A stretch of 64,000 nt of DNA, taken from assembly GCF_019139535.1 (NCBI RefSeq), contig NZ_CP077073.1:3996501-4060500 (forward strand). Reading direction: 5' to 3'. The DNA is from Pseudomonas muyukensis (GTDB lineage: Bacteria > Pseudomonadota > Gammaproteobacteria > Pseudomonadales > Pseudomonadaceae). Both the position numbers and the translations under genes were made by a program. Below the pieces are notes generated by a model that did not search any database, was not told the DNA's origin, and saw only the letters and a list, made by a program, of their open reading frames with translations. Of the stretch, positions 1 through 8,061 are shown one piece after another. How positions within the stretch are numbered: the first letter of the stretch is position 1; the number at the start of each line of letters is the position of its first letter.

Positions 1-198
1 GGTTTCGCCAATTGCCGTGGGGCGCACCTGGCCCCGGGTGCGGCTGAGCAACGGGGCACCGATGCGCGCCTCCAGCTCGGCGATGTGCAGGCTGATGGTC
101 GGCGGCGCCAGGTTGAGCTGGCGGGCAGCGTCGGCGAAGGAGCCGTTGTCGGCGATCACCACCAGGGTGCGCAGGCGGTCTAGGCTGATTTCTCGCAT
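1..198 (-). CDS. LysR-family transcriptional regulator, N-terminal fragment
   Basis: The gene runs off the left edge; 66 residues are visible, starting MREISLDRLRTL. They form the winged helix-turn-helix of a LysR regulator: DRLRTLVVIADNGSFADAAR, then the recognition helix region APPTISLHIAELEARIG, then PLLSRTRGQ. The start codon is at 198, where the typical LysR N-terminus begins; no good Shine-Dalgarno precedes it. It is divergent from the argC-like gene at 377, with about 180 bases between them, so it may regulate that gene. The effector-binding domain lies outside the window, so no ligand can be proposed. Confidence 0.9.
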   Translation of the reverse strand, partial: MREISLDRLRTLVVIADNGSFADAARQLNLAPPTISLHIAELEARIGAPLLSRTRGQVRPTAIGET

Positions 199-228
199 GG
201 GCGTGGGGTTCTGCTGGCAAGGGGCACG

Positions 229-252
229 TTCGCCAGCAAGGCTGGCACCTAC
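229..252. repeat. Single REP palindrome
   Basis: One copy of the TTCGCCAGC-AAG-GCTGGC-CTAC type REP found throughout the window. It lies between the divergent LysR fragment and argC, close to the LysR start. It may affect mRNA stability or local DNA structure; nothing else is seen in this intergenic stretch. Confidence 0.75.
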
Positions 253-376
253 GGGCGTGCACAGCGCAAGCCCATGTTCAGAATTTCTGAACAAGGTGGT
301 CATGATATACAAATTTTCTTTCTGCCCAAGGCCGGCGAGGATGGCGGCATCATTTCCCTGCTGATGGACACCCCTC

Positions 377-1315
377 ATGCACCAGCCCCTCGTTTTCATC
401 GACGGCGACCAAGGCACCACCGGCCTGCAGATCCACGCCCGCCTGCACGGCCGCCAGGACCTGCGCCTGCTCACCCTGCCCGCGGCCGAGCGCAAGGACC
501 CGGCACGTCGCGCCGAGGCGATCAACAGCGCCGACATCGCCGTGCTGTGCCTGCCGGACGACGCCGCCCGCGATGCGGTGGCGACGATTCACAACCCGGC
601 GGTACGGGTGATCGACGCCAGCTCCGCCCACCGCACCACACCAGGCTGGGTGTATGGCCTGCCAGAGCTGGACGCGCAACAGGCCGAGCGCATCGCCCGC
701 GCCACCCGGGTCAGCAACCCCGGCTGCTACCCCACCGGCGCCATTGCCCTGCTACGGCCGTTGGTCAAGGCCGGGCTGCTGCCAGCGGACTACCCGCTGA
801 GCATCCATGCCATCTCTGGCTATTCCGGCGGCGGCCGGGCAGCGGTCGAGCGCCATGAACAACGCCGCGACGACTACCTGCCGGCCCTGCAGCTGTATGG
901 CCTGGATCTGGCCCACAAACATGTACCGGAGATCCAGCGGCATGCCGGGCTCAGCGCGCGGCCGGTGTTCGTGCCTGGTTATGGCGACTACCGCCAGGGC
1001 ATCGTGTTGAGCATCCCGCTGCAACTGCGCCTGCTGCCGGGGGTCAGCGCCGAACAGCTGCACGCCTGCCTGGAACAGCACTACCAGGGCGCGCGCCATG
1101 TGCAGGTGCTGGCGCTGCATCGGCAAGGCCCGGCGGCGGCGCTCGACCCGCAGGCGCTGAACGACAGCAACGACCTGCGCCTGGCGCTGTATGCCAACCC
1201 TGAGCATGGGCAGGTGCTGCTCACCGCGGTGTTCGACAACCTCGGCAAGGGGGCCTCGGGGGCGGCGGTGCAGAACCTTGATTTGATGTTGCCCGGGGTG
1301 CAGGGGATTGGCTGA
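377..1315 (+). CDS. argC: N-acetyl-gamma-glutamyl-phosphate reductase, short (type 2) form
   Basis: 312 residues, the size of the short AGPR type 2 family (type 1 is about 345). The enzyme makes N-acetylglutamate semialdehyde from the acyl phosphate, using NADPH, in arginine synthesis. An N-terminal Rossmann start ([12 protein letters not shown], residues 8-18) and the thioester-forming cysteine in SNPGCYPTG (Cys117) are intact, followed by [11 protein letters not shown]. No other arg genes are adjacent. In pseudomonads a type 1 argC usually sits elsewhere, so this may be a second copy (family knowledge, not seen here). The Shine-Dalgarno is weak; the start was chosen because [10 protein letters not shown] fits the family N-terminus. 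It is divergent from the LysR fragment. Confidence 0.88.
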   Translation: MHQPLVFIDGDQGTTGLQIHARLHGRQDLRLLTLPAAERKDPARRAEAINSADIAVLCLPDDAARDAVATIHNPAVRVIDASSAHRTTPGWVYGLPELDAQQAERIARATRVSNPGCYPTGAIALLRPLVKAGLLPADYPLSIHAISGYSGGGRAAVERHEQRRDDYLPALQLYGLDLAHKHVPEIQRHAGLSARPVFVPGYGDYRQGIVLSIPLQLRLLPGVSAEQLHACLEQHYQGARHVQVLALHRQGPAAALDPQALNDSNDLRLALYANPEHGQVLLTAVFDNLGKGASGAAVQNLDLMLPGVQGIG

Positions 1316-1345
1316 GGTTTGGCGATAGTCTTGCGACGTCTGTTA

Positions 1346-1375
1346 GATCGAGCGCCGCGCGGGCGGCGCGCGATC
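1346..1375. repeat. GATCGAGCGCC-type palindromic repeat, copy 1
   Basis: Inverted repeat GATCGAGCGCCGCGCG with GGCGGCGCGCGATC, just after argC. It belongs to a second intergenic repeat family, distinct from the REP/REPIN family, with further copies near 18953, 21183 and 52706. A loosely conserved tail containing CTAACGGCGAACAC follows. It could also act as a factor-independent stem, but no T-tract is present. Confidence 0.6.
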
Positions 1376-1467
1376 TCCCTGGCGCTGAATGCCTAACGGC
1401 GAACACCCCACCCCCACCAACAGGTAGAATACCCGCCCCACACGCAGCACCCGGAGCCCTACCCGCG

Positions 1468-2154
1468 ATGTTCATCCTCCGCCGCCTCGACGGCGTGCCG
1501 CCCGAATCCTTCCAGAACCAGATCCGCCAACTGGTGATCGACCATGTCGGCCAGCTCAGCAGCGTCGCCATCAGCCCGGACAACCCGCTCTACCCGCTGT
1601 ACCAGTACGGCGTGGGCCTGGAGGTGCACCAGTACCTGATGGCCCTGGACGGCACCCGCGGCCTGGCGGTCGAGCTGATCCTGGCCCTGGATGCCGAGGC
1701 CCCGGACCAGTTGCTCGGTTTCGCCCTGGCATTACCGGCCCAGGACGACCCACAGGCCTGCGCTTTGGCGTTTCTGGCGGTGGCCGCCGGCCATCGCCGC
1801 CAAGGCGTCGCCCGCGGCCTGCTGGATGACCTGCGCGGGCGCTATGCCTGTGTCGAGCTCAGCGCCTTCCCGGCCCAGGTGCCGTGGTTCGAGGCCATGG
1901 GCCTGCAGGTGGTCGCCAGCGCTGGCCCGCAGGTGCTGATGAGCAGCACTGGGCAGGCCAGCGGCGCATTGATCGGCCGGCTGGACATCGCACCGATCTA
2001 CCAGACCGTCGAAGTCATGCAGATTCACGCCTACCTGCTCAAGCAGCATGGCGACGAGGCGATGATGGCAGCGGAACAGTTGCGTGATGAGCGCCTGGAC
2101 GCCCTGGCAGAACAAGCCCAGGCCTGCGCAAGGCAGCGCCTTACCCGGCATTGA
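1468..2154 (+). CDS. GNAT-family N-acetyltransferase
   Basis: 228 residues. The middle carries a GNAT acetyl-CoA-binding region: ALAFLAVAAGHRRQGVARGL, with the R-x-x-G-x-A pattern, followed by a short strand and a final helix. The N-terminal 60 residues and a C-terminal extension of about 60 residues (YQTVEVMQIHAYLLKQHGDE onward) are not diagnostic. Substrate unknown. It follows argC by about 150 bases on the same strand, but a repeat lies between them, so co-transcription is uncertain. The GGAG at about 11 bases before the ATG is rather distant. Confidence 0.75.
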   Translation: MFILRRLDGVPPESFQNQIRQLVIDHVGQLSSVAISPDNPLYPLYQYGVGLEVHQYLMALDGTRGLAVELILALDAEAPDQLLGFALALPAQDDPQACALAFLAVAAGHRRQGVARGLLDDLRGRYACVELSAFPAQVPWFEAMGLQVVASAGPQVLMSSTGQASGALIGRLDIAPIYQTVEVMQIHAYLLKQHGDEAMMAAEQLRDERLDALAEQAQACARQRLTRH

Positions 2155-2165
2155 CCGCAGCCACT

Positions 2166-2240
2166 GTTCGCCGCAAGGCCGGCGCCTAAAGTGCCCGCGA
2201 CCTACCTGGGCCTGTAGGCGCCAGCCTTGCTGGCGAAGAG
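2166..2240. repeat. REP pair in inward-head orientation
   Basis: Two REP units in opposite orientation, a TTCGCCGCAAGGCCGGCGCC-type copy then GTAGGCGCCAGCCTTGCTGG, separated by about 25 bases. They lie between the convergent GNAT and ABC permease genes, where they could form a bidirectional 3' hairpin. Confidence 0.7.
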
Positions 2241-2256
2241 GCTGTATACACACCCT

Positions 2257-3012
2257 CTAGGCATGCACCCAGCGCCGATGCAGCCCACGGGCCAGGGCAT
2301 CGAGCATGAAGCCCAGCACGCCGATCAACAGCACCATGGCCATCAGCTCGGAATACGCCAGGCGGTCGCGGGTGTCGAGGATGAAATACCCCAGCCCCGC
2401 GCTGACCCCGAGCATCTCGCACGGCACCAGCACGATCCACAGGATGCCAATGGCCAGGCGCACCCCGGTCAGTACATGGCCGATCACCCCCGGCACGATC
2501 ACCTTGCACAGGGTCTCCCAGCGCGTGGCGCTGAGGCTGCGCGACAACTGCAGCCAGCGCGGGTCGAGCTGGCGCACCCCGGCGGCCGTGTTGAGCAGGA
2601 TCGGCCACAGCGCGGCGAACGCCAGCAGGAAGTAGATCGGCTGGTCGCCCACGCCCATCAGCATCACCACCACCGGCATCCACGACAACGGCGAGATCAT
2701 CCGCAGGAACTGGAACGCCGGCGTGGTCGCCGCCTCCAGGTGGCGGTAGCTGCCCACCAGCAGGCCCAGCGGCACGCCGATCAGCAACGCCAGCAACAGG
2801 CCAACCAGGATGCGCTTGAGGCTCACCCAGATATGCCCGTATACCTCGCCCTGCCCCAGCAACTGCACCAGGCTCTCCAGCGTGGCCTGGGGCGAGAAGC
2901 GCGCCGACAAGCCATCGGCCGCGCCAAACAGCTGAACTCCGGCCCACCACAACACCAGCAGCACCGCCAGGCCGACCAGGCCCAGGGCGCCATGCACGAC
3001 ATGCCCACGCAT
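2257..3012 (-). CDS. ABC transporter permease (SsuC/TauC/NrtB type)
   Basis: 251 residues with about six hydrophobic segments and the binding-protein-dependent permease loop near ARWETLCKVIVPGVI, which contacts the ATPase. This is the inner-membrane channel of a sulfonate/taurine/nitrate-type importer. It is the last gene of a five-gene minus-strand operon. Its ATG overlaps the stop of the substrate-binding-protein gene (TGATG), which suggests translational coupling. Substrate cannot be set by the permease; the flavoprotein neighbours suggest an organosulfur or similar small molecule (inference). Confidence 0.88.
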   Translation of the reverse strand: MRGHVVHGALGLVGLAVLLVLWWAGVQLFGAADGLSARFSPQATLESLVQLLGQGEVYGHIWVSLKRILVGLLLALLIGVPLGLLVGSYRHLEAATTPAFQFLRMISPLSWMPVVVMLMGVGDQPIYFLLAFAALWPILLNTAAGVRQLDPRWLQLSRSLSATRWETLCKVIVPGVIGHVLTGVRLAIGILWIVLVPCEMLGVSAGLGYFILDTRDRLAYSELMAMVLLIGVLGFMLDALARGLHRRWVHA

Positions 3013-4217
3013 CAGACCGCGAACTCCTCGCTGCGCTGGAAGTTCTCGGCGATGCCGAACGCCGCCGGGCCGCCCACCGCCTCGATGGCCTTGCGCACGA
3101 AGCGCTCGTCCACCAGGTCGCGGGCGGTCTGCGCCGGGTCCAGGCTGGCGAGAAAGCCGCTCTCGCCCTCGATCAGGGTGTTCTTCAGCCGCTTGACCAG
3201 TTCCTCGGTGTAGCTGGGGAACGGGTACGGCTGGAAGTCGATGCGCTTTTCATCCCACTGCTGGTGCTGGATCGCCCCGCTGGCAATGTAGCCGGCCCGG
3301 TCCTCGGCGGACGGCGCCAGGACCTTGGCCAGCACCGCCGGCTCGTGCGGGGTGTACTTGTTGGGGCCAGCCTTGGACAGCAGCGCGGCAGCCTCGGCAC
3401 GGTGCTCGCGGGTCCACTGCTGGGCCTTGACGATGGCGTTGACCACCTTCTGCGACCACTCCGGGCGGTTGTTCAGGTCGTGCTCGTGCATGAACACCAC
3501 GCAACAGGCATGGTTGCGCCAGACGTCACCGGTGAAGCGCTGCACGCGGCCAACCTTGAGGTGCTCGGCCAGGGCATTGAACGGCTCGGCGACGATGTAG
3601 CCGGCGATACGCTTGCTGGCCAGGGCCGGCGGCATGTCTGAGGGTGGCAGCACCAGCAGGTTGACTTCGTTGTCGGCCAACTGTGCGCCGGCGGGTTTGG
3701 ACACCGGCTTGAGGCCGTTGTCGTTGAGCATCTGCTGCAGCACCACGTTGTGGATCGAGTACCAGAACGGGATGGCCACGGTCTTGCCGCCGAGTTGCTG
3801 CATATCGCTGATGTCCGGCGCCACGGTCAGGCCCGAGCCGCCGACATGGTTCCAGGCCACCACCTTGGCCGGCACCTTGCTGCCATAGCGCGCCCACACG
3901 GTCATTGGCGACAGCAGGTGGATGACGTTGACCTGGCCAGAGATGAACGCCTCGATCACCTGGGCCCAACTGCGCAGCAACACTGGGCGCTCGGCCTTGA
4001 TGCCCTCGGCCTCGAACAGGCCATTGTTGTGCGCCACCAGCAAGGGCGTGGCGTCGGTGATCGGCAGGTAGCCGATGCGCACCGGGGCGTCCGGCTCGGC
4101 GGCGGCGCGCGCCTGCAGGCTGGACAGCAACGGCAACGCGCCGGCAGCGGTGAGCATGGCGCTCAGCTTGAGAAAGTCGCGACGCGAGGGGGTGGAGCAG
4201 CAGTCATCCATGCACAT
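3012..4217 (-). CDS. ABC substrate-binding protein, Tat-exported (SsuA/NrtA-like)
   Basis: 401 residues from the ATG at 4217, which has GGAGG six bases upstream. Longer in-frame starts inside the ATPase gene lack the signal peptide at the N-terminus. The signal is of Tat type: SRRDFLK at residues 11-17, then a hydrophobic stretch ending ARAAA. The mature part begins VRIGYLPITDATPLL, typical of periplasmic NMT1/CmpA-NrtA-like binding proteins. Two cysteines sit before the Tat motif (DDCCS). The ORF overlaps the end of the ATPase gene by 14 bases and abuts the permease. Tat export hints that it folds, or binds a cofactor or ligand, before export (inference). Confidence 0.88.
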   Translation of the reverse strand: MCMDDCCSTPSRRDFLKLSAMLTAAGALPLLSSLQARAAAEPDAPVRIGYLPITDATPLLVAHNNGLFEAEGIKAERPVLLRSWAQVIEAFISGQVNVIHLLSPMTVWARYGSKVPAKVVAWNHVGGSGLTVAPDISDMQQLGGKTVAIPFWYSIHNVVLQQMLNDNGLKPVSKPAGAQLADNEVNLLVLPPSDMPPALASKRIAGYIVAEPFNALAEHLKVGRVQRFTGDVWRNHACCVVFMHEHDLNNRPEWSQKVVNAIVKAQQWTREHRAEAAALLSKAGPNKYTPHEPAVLAKVLAPSAEDRAGYIASGAIQHQQWDEKRIDFQPYPFPSYTEELVKRLKNTLIEGESGFLASLDPAQTARDLVDERFVRKAIEAVGGPAAFGIAENFQRSEEFAV

Positions 4218-5025
4218 GGACAGCCTCCGAGGGCAAGGGGGATGGAGTGGGTTCGGCTGTGCGGCTTGCCCGCCGAAGGGTCTTGAGAATCTCGATACGC
4301 AGCGCGCCCAGCTCCTCGACCCGTTGCTCGCGGGGTTGCGGCAGGTCGATGTGCCACTGGCCAAGGGTGCGCGCCGGGTGGTTGCCCAGTAGCAGCACGC
4401 GATCGGACAGCAGCAAGGCTTCGTCGATATCGTGGGTGATCAGCACGGCGGCGGTGTTGTGGGTGGCGATCAGCTGCAGCAGCAGTTGCTGCATGTCGGC
4501 CCGGGTCACCTCGTCCAGCGCGCCGAACGGTTCATCGAGCAGCAACACCTCGGGTTGGCGCGCCAGGCAGCGGGCCAGCGCGGTGCGCTGGGCCATGCCG
4601 CCGGAGAGCTGCGCCGGGTACTGGCCGCGGGCGTGGGCCAGGCCCACCGCGTCGATGGCGTGGTCGATTCGCGCCCGCCGCTCGGCGGCCGGCAGCTTCG
4701 GCTGGCGCGCGAAGTCCAGGCCGAAGGCGACGTTTTTTTCCAGGTTCAGCCAGGGCAGCAGGCTGGGGTCCTGGAACGCCACCGCCAGGCGCGGGTGCGG
4801 GCCTTGCAGCGCCTCGCCGCGCAGGCTGACGCGCCCGCCACGGGGCTGCTGCAAGCCGGCCAGCACACGCAGCAGGCTGGACTTGCCGACCCCGCTGGGG
4901 CCGAGGATGGTCACCACCTCGCCCGGCGCCAGGCTCAGGTCGAACTGCTCCAGCACTGCCTGCCAGCCGCCCGCGCGCGGGTAGCCCAGGCTGATGTCGC
5001 GGGCCTCGAGCAACACTTCGCTCAT
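4204..5025 (-). CDS. ABC transporter ATP-binding protein (SsuB/TauB type)
   Basis: 273 residues. Walker A GPSGVGKSS is at 42-50, the Q-loop is in AVAFQDPSLLPW, the signature LSGGMAQR is at 140-147, Walker B LLLDEP is at 161-166, and the H-loop is in LITHDIDEALLL. It energises the importer formed with the downstream permease and binding protein. The start overlaps the flavoprotein stop by four bases (ATGA), and the end overlaps the binding-protein start, so the three transport genes look translationally coupled. Confidence 0.93.
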   Translation of the reverse strand: MSEVLLEARDISLGYPRAGGWQAVLEQFDLSLAPGEVVTILGPSGVGKSSLLRVLAGLQQPRGGRVSLRGEALQGPHPRLAVAFQDPSLLPWLNLEKNVAFGLDFARQPKLPAAERRARIDHAIDAVGLAHARGQYPAQLSGGMAQRTALARCLARQPEVLLLDEPFGALDEVTRADMQQLLLQLIATHNTAAVLITHDIDEALLLSDRVLLLGNHPARTLGQWHIDLPQPREQRVEELGALRIEILKTLRRASRTAEPTPSPLPSEAVHVHG

Positions 5026-6086
5026 GCAGCGGCCGCCTGGCGTTGCAGCTCGGCGCGCAGTTGCACCAGGCTCGGGGTGACGATCGGCACGAACGCCGAC
5101 TCGCGCCAGCGCCGGGCGAACCCCTCGCCGTAGGCGCTCAGGTAGGCCTTGCCACCGCTGGCCTGCAACTCCAGCTGCACGGCATCGGCGGCGCTTTCGG
5201 CGAGGGTGATGCGCAGCTTGAACAAGGCCGCCGGCTGGCCGAGGAAGCGCCCGTCGAGCAGGCCCTGCTTGAGCTCGCCGACGGTATTCTGCAGGCGCTG
5301 CAGCAGTACCTGGCGCGCCTCTTCGAGGAACGAACCGCGGCCTTGCAGGTGCGCCTGCACTTCATCCAGGGCACGCCGGGCCAGGCCGATGGCCATGCCG
5401 CACTGCAGGGCGAGGAACGCCGGGCGCACCTTGGGCAGGAACTCGCGGGCATTGTCGTGCAGCAGCCAGTCGCGGCCCAGCGCTACCTGGTGGAAGGCCA
5501 GCGCCGCGGTATTGCTCGACTGCAGGCCCATCAGTTGCAAGTCGTCGGAGCGCTCCAGGCCCTGGGCCGTGGAGGGGATGGCCAGCACGAACGGCGCGCC
5601 ACCGGCGTCATCCTCGATCGCGGCCGCCACCACGAAACCGCTCTTGCGCAGGTTGGTCACCCAGTGCAGGCGGCCTTCGAGGTGCCAGCCATCGGCCTGG
5701 GGCTGGCCACGGACCTGCAAGGCCTCGATGCCGGACAGGTACTTCATGGCGTTGGACAGCCCGGTGGCGCCCGCCAGCTCGCCCTTGAGCAGCTCGGGCA
5801 GCAGCCGCTCGCGCAGCGCCTGGTTGGGGCTGTGCAGCAGGTATTCGATAAAGGCGCGCTGGCCCCAGCAGACGAAGGCCGCGGCCAGCGAGCGGCTGGC
5901 GATGGCGGCGATGGCCTCGACCGCGTCGCTGACCTGGCCACCCGAACCGCCCAGGGCCGGGTCGATACCGACGCGCAGCAGTTGCGACTCGGCGATGTGC
6001 GCCAGCACCTGGTGCGGATCGCACTGGCCCTGGTCGATGGCTTCGGCATTGGCGTCCAGCCATTGGCCAAATGCGTGATCAAGCAT
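5022..6086 (-). CDS. Acyl-CoA-dehydrogenase-fold flavoprotein (SfnB/DszC-like group possible)
   Basis: 354 residues with an acyl-CoA dehydrogenase architecture: an N-terminal helical part, a central region with GATGLSNAMKYLSG, and a C-terminal helical bundle ending ASGGKAYLSAYGEGFARRWRES. It is shorter than beta-oxidation enzymes (about 380). Relatives encoded beside sulfonate-type ABC importers often act as FMNH2-dependent monooxygenases in sulfur acquisition; that role is inferred from context only. Start at 6086 with AGGAG upstream. It overlaps the ATPase start by four bases and lies 47 bases after the AhpD-like gene. Confidence 0.75.
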   Translation of the reverse strand: MLDHAFGQWLDANAEAIDQGQCDPHQVLAHIAESQLLRVGIDPALGGSGGQVSDAVEAIAAIASRSLAAAFVCWGQRAFIEYLLHSPNQALRERLLPELLKGELAGATGLSNAMKYLSGIEALQVRGQPQADGWHLEGRLHWVTNLRKSGFVVAAAIEDDAGGAPFVLAIPSTAQGLERSDDLQLMGLQSSNTAALAFHQVALGRDWLLHDNAREFLPKVRPAFLALQCGMAIGLARRALDEVQAHLQGRGSFLEEARQVLLQRLQNTVGELKQGLLDGRFLGQPAALFKLRITLAESAADAVQLELQASGGKAYLSAYGEGFARRWRESAFVPIVTPSLVQLRAELQRQAAAA

Positions 6087-6133
6087 GTCCCTACTCCTGT
6101 TGAAACGCCGGACGCGCCGGCACCAAGCCTCGA

Positions 6134-6694
6134 TCAGGCCGAAGGCTGCCAGCGGTACTTGCTCAGCTCGTCGTTGAGCGGCGTCTGGGCGAACACATTA
6201 GCAAAGTTGCACAGGGTAGCGAGACTCACTCCGAGAATCACTTCCAGGGCGTTGCCCTCGCTGAAGCCTGCGTCGCGGAAGGCTTGATAGGTGGCGTCGC
6301 TGACATTGCCACGGGTGGCGATCACTTCGCGGGCGAACGCGGCCAGGGTCTCGTAGCGGGCATCGGGCAGCTCGCCGCGGGCACGCAGGGCATCGACCAC
6401 CGCCTGGGGCAGCTTGGCCTTGTTCAGCGCCACGGCAGTGTGGCCGGCCACGCAGAAGTCGCAACCGTGCTGGGTGGCGGCGATCAGCTGCACCACTTCG
6501 CGCTCGGCCAGGCTCAGTTCCGACTTGCCATTGAGCGCCGAGACGGTGACGTAGGTTTCCAGCGCGGCCGGGGCATTGGCCAGGACGCCCAGCAGGTTGG
6601 GGATGAAGCCAGCGTTCTTCTGCGCGTTCTCAAGGAACGGACGTGCGGCTTCCGGGGCGGTCTGCAGGCTGTGTAGAGTGATGCGCGCGGACAT
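6134..6694 (-). CDS. Carboxymuconolactone decarboxylase/AhpD-family protein
   Basis: 186 residues from the ATG at 6694, which has AGGAG eight bases upstream; the longer in-frame ORF was rejected for lack of this. The redox motif GCDFCVAGH gives Cys78, Cys81 and His85, the AhpD CxxC arrangement, so a peroxidase or thiol-redox role is plausible. It is first in the operon with the flavoprotein and ABC importer, where it could remove peroxide or organic hydroperoxide made by the flavoenzyme (inference). It is divergent from the AraC gene at 6797. Confidence 0.85.
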   Translation of the reverse strand: MSARITLHSLQTAPEAARPFLENAQKNAGFIPNLLGVLANAPAALETYVTVSALNGKSELSLAEREVVQLIAATQHGCDFCVAGHTAVALNKAKLPQAVVDALRARGELPDARYETLAAFAREVIATRGNVSDATYQAFRDAGFSEGNALEVILGVSLATLCNFANVFAQTPLNDELSKYRWQPSA

Positions 6695-6796
6695 GGAGTG
6701 GTCTCCTTTGATGTAGATCGCTACAGTCTGTTGGTTATAAGAAGTAGCATCCATATTCATCAGTCGCCTTTCCTTGCTCCAGAGTCCTTGCATTAG

Positions 6797-7714
6797 ATGA
6801 TTTCATCCAGCCATCTTGTCGATTGGTTATTAGAAGGCCTCGAGCTCGATGCCAGCCTGTTCCATGTCGGGCGCTACTGCGGCGGCTGGCACGCCAGCAC
6901 CCAGGGCCTGGGCCGGGCCAGTTTCCACCTGGTGGTGCAGGGGCACTGCTGGTTGCATATCGACGGCCAGGCGCAACCGCTGCGGCTAGACAGCGGCGAC
7001 GCGGTGTTCTTGCTGCGCGACCTGGCCTATCGGTTGTCCGGCGACCAGGACCCCGCCGCCGCCTGCGCCCAGCCACGCCAGGCCATGCAGGCGCTGGACA
7101 GCAGCGCCAGCGACGGGGTTGGCCTGGTGTGCGGCTTCTTTCATTTTCAGTCGGGGTTGTCGTCGCTGATCGTCGAAGGGTTGGCGGACTGGATCCTGCT
7201 GCGCGCCGACGACCCGGCAGGCAGTGCGGCGCGGGCGCTGTTCGGGCTGATCCTGGAGGAATGCCGGCGCACCCCGCAGCCGTCGCAGACGCTGCTGGAG
7301 CGGCTGACCCATTTATTGTTCCTGTATGTGCTGCGCCAACAGGTGCATGCCGGCCAGTCGCTGGGCGGGCTGGTCGCCCTCGCCCGCCAGCCGGCCTTTG
7401 CCGGCCTGCTGGAGCGGCTGATCGAGGCACCGGGGCAAGCCTGGACGCTGGAAAGCATGGCGGCCTGCGCCGGCCTGTCGCGTTCGGCGTTCTTCAAGCG
7501 CTTCAACGAGCTGGCCGGGCAGTCGCCGGGGCAGGTGCTGCTGGCGTTGCGCATGCGCCATGCGTGTCAGTTGCTCAAGGCGGGCAATACCGTCGAGCAA
7601 GTCGGCGCGCAGGTGGGCTATCAGTCGGTGGCGGCGTTCACCCGGGCGTTCGCCAAGGCCGTGGGGATGCAGCCTGGCGCCTATCGCAAGCAGCACGAAG
7701 GCCGAGCCCCGTAA
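6797..7714 (+). CDS. AraC-family regulator with N-terminal cupin
   Basis: 305 residues. The N-terminal half is cupin-like (FHLVVQGHCWLHIDGQAQPL, then LDSGDAVFLL), as in the cupin-6 AraC regulators that often control redox or detoxification enzymes. The C-terminal HTH pair runs from about 200 to 295 (WTLESMAACAGLSRSAFFKR and VGYQSVAAFTRAFAKAVG). It is divergent from the AhpD-flavoprotein-ABC operon, which it most likely regulates. No clear Shine-Dalgarno precedes the ATG. The last codons are copied in the repeat downstream of the next gene (see findings). Confidence 0.88.
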   Translation: MISSSHLVDWLLEGLELDASLFHVGRYCGGWHASTQGLGRASFHLVVQGHCWLHIDGQAQPLRLDSGDAVFLLRDLAYRLSGDQDPAAACAQPRQAMQALDSSASDGVGLVCGFFHFQSGLSSLIVEGLADWILLRADDPAGSAARALFGLILEECRRTPQPSQTLLERLTHLLFLYVLRQQVHAGQSLGGLVALARQPAFAGLLERLIEAPGQAWTLESMAACAGLSRSAFFKRFNELAGQSPGQVLLALRMRHACQLLKAGNTVEQVGAQVGYQSVAAFTRAFAKAVGMQPGAYRKQHEGRAP

Positions 7715-7739
7715 CCCGTGGGTGCCAGCCACCGCGTCG

Positions 7740-7982
7740 CCTGGTTCGCCAGCAAGGCTGGCTCCTACAGGTATTGCAGGTAACCAGCGTAGGAGCCGGC
7801 TTGCCGGCGAACACCGGCGCAGTCGGTGCCAACCACCGCGCCGCCTGGTTCGCCAGCAAGGCTGGCGCCTACGGGTATTGCAGGCCGCGACCGGCGTAGG
7901 AGCCGGCTTGCCGGCGAACACCGGCACAGCCGGTGCCAGCCACCGCAGCGCCTGGTTCGCCAGCAAGGCTGGCGCCTGCCTG
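7740..7982. repeat. REP/REPIN cluster A
   Basis: This covers most of the 347-base gene-free stretch 7715-8061. It holds one half REP (7745-7768) and two REPIN-like units beginning at about 7789 and 7896. Each unit is a GTAGGAGCCGGCTTGCCGGC arm, a spacer of about 37 bases containing a short CACCGGC/GCCGGTG hairpin, and a TTCGCCAGCAAGGCTGGC arm. Linkers between units carry TATTGCAGG. Confidence 0.85.
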
Positions 7983-8061
7983 TTATTTTTACCAGTAGCC
8001 ACTGCTGACAACAGGCCCTTAGCATCGCCACTCAGCTACTCGCTCAGTCTGGAGAAAGGCC

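Noticed and set aside
6695..6793. N-terminal extension of the AhpD-like gene
   Set aside because: The extra 33 residues have no ribosome-binding site and intrude into the divergent promoter, while the ATG at 6694 has AGGAG at the right distance.
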